The notes beneath the pieces are model-generated. The model ran no database searches. It had not been told where the DNA came from and saw nothing but the letters and a program-made list of their open reading frames with translations. Positions 16,238 to 19,837 of a stretch of 19,837 nucleotides of DNA are shown piece after piece. A program made the position numbers and the translations under genes. How positions within the stretch are numbered: the stretch's first letter is position 1; every line of letters starts with the position of its first letter. The DNA comes from Pseudopedobacter sp043763845 (GTDB lineage Bacteria; Bacteroidota; Bacteroidia; Sphingobacteriales; Sphingobacteriaceae). The stretch spans positions 1-19,837 of the forward strand of contig JAYULE010000023.1 of NCBI GenBank assembly GCA_043763845.1. The letters are read 5' to 3'.

Positions 16238-16771
16238 TTAGTTGTTTTTAATATTTTTTAATACCTCCCATGGGGAGTTTACTGTATCATTTTCAGGCTT
16301 AATATTAGCCGATAATACTTCTATTTTATTTAAAATTTCAATATCACAAGTATTTAATTTACCTGGGTTTTCGCAAACGCTAACGCATGGCACTGCTAAA
16401 CTTATTATTTCGTAAATAAATGCCGAAACATCTATTTCACTTTCGTTTTTGTTTAGTACCACCACTTCATCAGTGCTGTTGGTTAAATCTTCGTGAGCAA
16501 ACTTAGCTATCAGCCTATCTTTCGCATTAATGGCTTGTGGGTAATTACCCAAGCATTTATCACAATTTAAAAACACTTTACCTTCAATAGTAAAATCAAG
16601 AATTAGCATTGTTTCTTGTTTTTCTAAATCTAACACCACTTTGCAATTGCCCTTTTTTGCTAGCGAATACTCAAAAGCATTAAAAAAAGCATCATCAATT
16701 TGATATTCAAATTGGTGTTTACCAATTTTTAAACCAGTAAAGGGCAATAAAAACAATTTTAAGGGTTTCAT
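16238..16771 (-). CDS. DUF177 / YceD family protein
   Basis: 177 residues of the YceD/DUF177 family, usually encoded just ahead of rpmF; in other bacteria and plastids the family is linked to 23S rRNA accumulation. The CDKC pair (Cys70, Cys73) fits the family's conserved CxRC-like motif, and further cysteines occur at 129, 133 and 142. This spacing could allow metal binding, but that is inference. The C terminus SPWEVLKNIK matches the typical DPRLAxLKxLK-like ending. It is the first gene of the ten-gene minus-strand run, with a -7-like element just upstream. Confidence 0.88.
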   Translation of the reverse strand: MKPLKLFLLPFTGLKIGKHQFEYQIDDAFFNAFEYSLAKKGNCKVVLDLEKQETMLILDFTIEGKVFLNCDKCLGNYPQAINAKDRLIAKFAHEDLTNSTDEVVVLNKNESEIDVSAFIYEIISLAVPCVSVCENPGKLNTCDIEILNKIEVLSANIKPENDTVNSPWEVLKNIKNN

Positions 16772-17211
16772 TACCTATAATTAAGCCTGCAAAATTACAA
16801 AAATTTATGAGGTGTAAAAGGTTTTTTTAAAATCAATTATATTTAGGTGTATTTTAAAATGAATCAATTTTACAAATTCATTGCTCAAACTTATTTAAAA
16901 CAATTGTTTTATATCATAAAAAGTAAATGGCACAGCAATTGTTTAAGCAGCTAGAAGATAATTTTAAAATTCTATTTTGTTAAAAATCAGTTGTATTGTA
17001 ACATTTTTTTTTGTAATTAACATTTAATTAACACAAAATTTAAATACAATATTTGGTTATTGATTAAAAAATGATTTTCATTGTAAAAAAATTATACTAG
17101 CATTTTTTAATATTAAACTTTTTAATTTAAAATTTTATCTTTATCAACTTGTTATTAAACAATTAAAATTACTTTATAATACACTAACAACTAAAATTAA
17201 AACAAAAAACA
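16772..17211. other. Divergent intergenic region DUF177 / exbB
   Basis: 440 bp, extremely AT-rich, with no credible ORF or RNA gene. It contains the candidate -7 element of the minus-strand operon (16790-16797). For exbB only weak matches were found, such as TTG (17149-17151) followed after 18 nt by TACTTTAT. Confidence 0.6.
16790..16797 (-). promoter_or_regulatory. Candidate -7 promoter element of the DUF177-rpmF-plsX operon
   Basis: The minus strand reads TAATTTTG, an exact TAnnTTTG match, 18 bp before the DUF177 ATG. It implies a short leader of about a dozen nucleotides. No TTG is present at -33 spacing. Confidence 0.4.
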
Positions 17212-18039
17212 ATGGCAAACGCAACAAAACCAACAGCTAAAAATGAAGAATCGAAAGGTTCAGGAATATTTGCCGGTCTGGCAATAGTAGTATGTATTGC
17301 AGTAGGATGGATTTTATATCTATTTGTAATGGGTAATGGTTCAAACTTCGAAGGTGGTTCAAACCTAAATCATCCGTTACCAGGAAACTATTTTGGTATG
17401 GTTTACAAAGGCGGGCCAATTGTACCTATGCTTATGGGTATGTTATTAATGGTAATTGTTTTTTCTATCGAACGTTTTTTGGTAATAAACAAAGCTGCCG
17501 GCACAGCAAATGTGGATGCTTTTGTTAAAAAAGTACAATCATTGCTATCAGCTGGTAATGTTGATGCTGCAATCAGCGAATGCGATAAACAAAAAGGATC
17601 GGTTGCTGCAGTTATAAAATCGGGTTTGGTTAAATACAAAGCAGTAGAAACTGATAACAGTATGGATACCGAACAAAAATGTTTAGCTATTCAAAAAGAC
17701 ATTGAAGAAGCTACATCGTTAGAAATGCCAATGTTAGAGCAAAACTTAACTATTATTGCTACTCTAGTTTCAGTAGGTACATTAGGTGGTTTGTTAGGTA
17801 CAGTAACAGGTATGATTAAAGCTTTTGGTGGTTTAGCAACATCTGGTGCTCCAGATCAGGCTCAATTGGCAAACGGTATTTCTGAAGCCTTAATTAACAC
17901 CGCAACAGGTATTGCAACATCGTTGGTAGCCGTTATTTCATATAATTTTTTTACCTCTAAAATTGATAGCTTAACTTATTCTATTGACGAAGCTGGTTTT
18001 TCTATTGTACAAACTTACGCTGCAACGCATAGTAAATAG
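17212..18039 (+). CDS. exbB: ExbB/TolQ-type proton channel protein
   Basis: Inner-membrane stator subunit that, with ExbD, uses the proton gradient to drive TonB. It has 275 residues. Hydrophobic segments lie near 18-40, 70-92, 178-200 and 227-247, one more N-terminal helix than the three of E. coli ExbB. The cytoplasmic loop (about 93-176) separates the second and third segments. The channel motif GTLGGLLGTVTGMIKAF (189-205) and ISEALINTATGIATSLVAVISYNFF (223-247) are the MotA/TolQ/ExbB hallmarks, with the pore Thr residues of both helices visible. It is the first gene of exbB-exbD-exbD-tonB. Confidence 0.94.
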   Translation: MANATKPTAKNEESKGSGIFAGLAIVVCIAVGWILYLFVMGNGSNFEGGSNLNHPLPGNYFGMVYKGGPIVPMLMGMLLMVIVFSIERFLVINKAAGTANVDAFVKKVQSLLSAGNVDAAISECDKQKGSVAAVIKSGLVKYKAVETDNSMDTEQKCLAIQKDIEEATSLEMPMLEQNLTIIATLVSVGTLGGLLGTVTGMIKAFGGLATSGAPDQAQLANGISEALINTATGIATSLVAVISYNFFTSKIDSLTYSIDEAGFSIVQTYAATHSK

Positions 18040-18118
18040 TTAGTGATTTTTATCGAACCTTAATTTTTAAGGAAAAGATGTTATTAACACAATTAAATCA
18101 CTATTAAATTTTAAAGCG

Positions 18119-18727
18119 ATGCCAAAAGTAAAAATTAAAAGAAAAAGTACCTCCACGGATATGACCGCCATGTGCGACGTAGCCTTCTTGTTACTTACTT
18201 TCTTTATATTAACGGCAACTGCCCGCCAACCCGAAGCCTTAGCCGTTGATACACCATCATCAACCGTAAAAACAAAGGTGCCCGATGCCGATATATCCAT
18301 GTTAACCATTGGGCAAGGAAAGGTGTTTTTTGGGGTAGTTGGCCAAGATGTAAGAATAAAAACTTTACAAAAAATGGGCGAACAATATAAAATTGCTTTC
18401 ACACCCGAAGAAACTAAAAGGTTTGCCCTTATAGAATCGTTTGGTGTACCCATTGCAAATTTAAAGCAATATATAGCCTTAGATAATGCCGACAGAATGA
18501 AATTAACCCAACCCGGCATACCTACCGATAGTTTAGATAACCAACTTAACGCTTGGATTTTGCAAGCCCGTTACGCAACCAAAGAACTACACGGTAACGA
18601 ACTAAGGTTTACGTTAAAAGGCGATTCGAAAGAAGAGTACCCAACCATAAAAAAAATAATTAATATTTTGCAAGAGCAAAAAATTAATAAATTTAGTCTA
18701 ATTACTTCGTTAGAAGGCGATAATTAA
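18119..18727 (+). CDS. exbD: ExbD/TolR-type biopolymer transport protein (first copy)
   Basis: 202 residues, longer than classical ExbD (about 140). A short basic cytoplasmic N terminus (MPKVKIKRKSTSTD) precedes one transmembrane helix (about 17-34) carrying the proton-relay Asp20 in AMCDVAFLLLTFFILT. The rest is periplasmic; relative to the usual fold there is extra sequence in the middle (about 70-150). It pairs with ExbB to power TonB. It starts 79 bp after exbB and ends 11 bp before the second exbD. Confidence 0.92.
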   Translation: MPKVKIKRKSTSTDMTAMCDVAFLLLTFFILTATARQPEALAVDTPSSTVKTKVPDADISMLTIGQGKVFFGVVGQDVRIKTLQKMGEQYKIAFTPEETKRFALIESFGVPIANLKQYIALDNADRMKLTQPGIPTDSLDNQLNAWILQARYATKELHGNELRFTLKGDSKEEYPTIKKIINILQEQKINKFSLITSLEGDN

Positions 18728-18738
18728 AAAATAAGAAA

Positions 18739-19284
18739 ATGGCAGAATTAGATACCTCCGGCGGGGGTGGTAAAGGCAAAAAAACCAGAAGTAAAAAAAT
18801 GTCGACCAAAGTTGATTTAACCGCAATGGTTGATTTAGCTTTTCTTTTGATTACTTTTTTTATGCTAACTACTACGCTTGCCAAACCTCAGGCTATGGAT
18901 ATGTTTATGCCTGATAAACCAAAAGACGAAGAAAAGCAACTTGATGTTAAAGCATCACGCACAATGACGGTTTTATTGGCTTCGGATAATAAAATAGTTT
19001 GGTACATGGGCGTAGCAGGCGATAATCCTCCTACCGTTGATAATTACGGCAAAAGCGGCATAAGAGGTGCTTTTATTGATAATAATAAAAAAGTAATTGC
19101 TGGAACCGGCGACCCTAAAAAAGGTTTAATGGTTATTATTAAACCTACAGACAAATCGAACTATAAAAACTTTGTGGATATTTTAGACGAAGTTAAAATT
19201 GCAGGTGTACCTTCTTATGGTATTGTAAATAAGATTGAGACCGCCGAAATTAATTTGTTGAAAGACCAAGGAGTATATAAATAA
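18739..19284 (+). CDS. exbD: ExbD/TolR-type biopolymer transport protein (second copy)
   Basis: 181 residues. The cytoplasmic N terminus is Gly/Lys-rich (GGGGKGKKTRSKK). One transmembrane helix (about 29-46) has the essential Asp32 in DLTAMVDLAFLLITFFMLTT, and a periplasmic domain follows. It is clearly diverged from the first copy: the two share the helix motif but little else. Two different exbD genes in tandem are common in Bacteroidota Ton clusters and suggest a mixed ExbD dimer, which is inference. It lies 42 bp ahead of tonB. Confidence 0.92.
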   Translation: MAELDTSGGGGKGKKTRSKKMSTKVDLTAMVDLAFLLITFFMLTTTLAKPQAMDMFMPDKPKDEEKQLDVKASRTMTVLLASDNKIVWYMGVAGDNPPTVDNYGKSGIRGAFIDNNKKVIAGTGDPKKGLMVIIKPTDKSNYKNFVDILDEVKIAGVPSYGIVNKIETAEINLLKDQGVYK

Positions 19285-19326
19285 TAGAAGCGATTTTTTT
19301 CGTTTTACAATTTAAAAAAAAGCATT

Positions 19327-19837
19327 ATGTCAAAATTGGATATATTAAACCAAAACTGGATAGACATAGTTTTTAATGGCCGAAATAAAGAATACGGAGC
19401 TTACCAATTACGTCAAGACAATAACAAAAATACCAATAAAGCAATTATAGCTGGTGTATTGTTGTTTTCGCTTGCCATTGGAAGCCCACTAATTATTAGC
19501 TTAATTAAAGGCAGTTTAGAAGATAGCAAAGATAAATTTAAAGAAACTGAGGTTATTTTAACCCCACCACCTTCTATTGATAAGGCACCACCTCCACCAC
19601 CTCCAGTAGAGCCACCCCCACCAAAGGTTGATCAAATTAAGTTTCCGCCACCAGTTGTAAAACCTGATATTGAGGTAACTGAGGAAGAGCCACCTACTAT
19701 TGAAGATATTAAAAAAGCCGACCCTGGAGAAAAAACTGTTAAAGGTGATGCAAATGCCGATATAGTAATTAATGAACCTGTTGGCGAAGGCCCAATAAAC
19801 CAGGAGAAAACTGAGGACACTAATGAAATTTACACCA
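19327..19837 (+). CDS. tonB: Energy transducer TonB (3' end beyond window)
   Basis: Partial: 170 codons are visible with no stop before the window end. The N terminus MSKLDILNQNWIDIVF is followed by GRNKEYGAYQLR (18-29), the cytoplasmic motif typical of Bacteroidota TonB proteins. One transmembrane helix (about 39-59) then leads to a periplasmic spanner rich in proline (TPPPSIDKAPPPPPPVEPPPP, about 79-99) and acidic residues. The C-terminal receptor-binding domain lies outside. TonB passes energy from the ExbB/ExbD motor to outer-membrane receptors, including SusC-type transporters. It is the fourth gene of the cluster. Confidence 0.92.
   Translation, partial: MSKLDILNQNWIDIVFNGRNKEYGAYQLRQDNNKNTNKAIIAGVLLFSLAIGSPLIISLIKGSLEDSKDKFKETEVILTPPPSIDKAPPPPPPVEPPPPKVDQIKFPPPVVKPDIEVTEEEPPTIEDIKKADPGEKTVKGDANADIVINEPVGEGPINQEKTEDTNEIYT

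Noticed and set aside
16927..16983. Short ORF (MAQQLFKQLEDNFKILFC) upstream of exbB
   Set aside because: Only 18 codons in very AT-rich DNA, with no sign of conservation or a leader-peptide mechanism.
18058..18072. CCTTAA-TTT-TTAAGG hairpin between exbB and exbD
   Set aside because: A six-bp AT-rich stem without a U-tract in the middle of an operon; too weak to call a terminator.
18067..18519. 150-codon minus-strand ORF opposite the first exbD
   Set aside because: Shadow of a well-supported exbD gene whose helix motif and operon position are clear.

Overview
This is an AT-rich chromosomal window from a member of the Bacteroidota. The evidence is a type IX secretion (T9SS) C-terminal sorting domain, a Bacteroidota-style exbB-exbD-exbD-tonB cluster, sigma-ABfr-like promoter elements (TAnnTTTG), the absence of Shine-Dalgarno leaders, and the fatty-acid gene order DUF177-rpmF-plsX-fabH-accB-accC. 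A Sphingobacteriales/Chitinophagales-type organism fits, but the genus cannot be read from the sequence. Almost everything is core chromosomal content; I see no phage, CRISPR array, plasmid backbone or intact transposon.

Layout. 1-177: a short tandem array with five copies of GACTTACGACT that ends inside the galK stop codon. 174-1331 (-): galK, galactokinase. 1332-2446: no intact gene. On the minus strand it holds what looks like a heavily decayed membrane-protein gene (about 1487-2038) and a REP-like imperfect palindrome (2198-2268). 2447-4939 (-): a large secreted beta-helix protein with a T9SS tail. 5267-6622 (-): ffh (SRP54). 7015-8061 (+): thiL. 8072-8092: a hairpin between convergent genes.

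16771 down to 8135 (-) is a run of ten co-oriented genes: DUF177/YceD, rpmF (bL32), plsX, fabH, accB, accC, tatC, an Rpn-type PD-(D/E)XK protein, rpiB and a LutB-like iron-sulfur protein. The first six form the classical fatty-acid/phospholipid initiation block: AccB and AccC contribute to malonyl-CoA, FabH starts chain elongation, and PlsX makes acyl-phosphate for phospholipids. They sit behind a ribosomal protein gene. A hairpin with a U-tract between rpmF and plsX may tune expression within the block. The Rpn-type gene looks like an accessory gene lodged among housekeeping genes, and its coiled-coil end is built from a 21-bp tandem repeat.

17212-19837 (+): exbB, two exbD genes and the first 170 codons of tonB (cut by the window end). 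Together they encode the proton-driven motor that energises TonB-dependent outer-membrane transporters.

No strong candidate for an undescribed system is present. The observations most worth checking are the decayed gene at 1487-2038, the Rpn-type gene with its repeat-built tail, the rpmF-plsX attenuator candidate and the repeat array at the galK 3' end.
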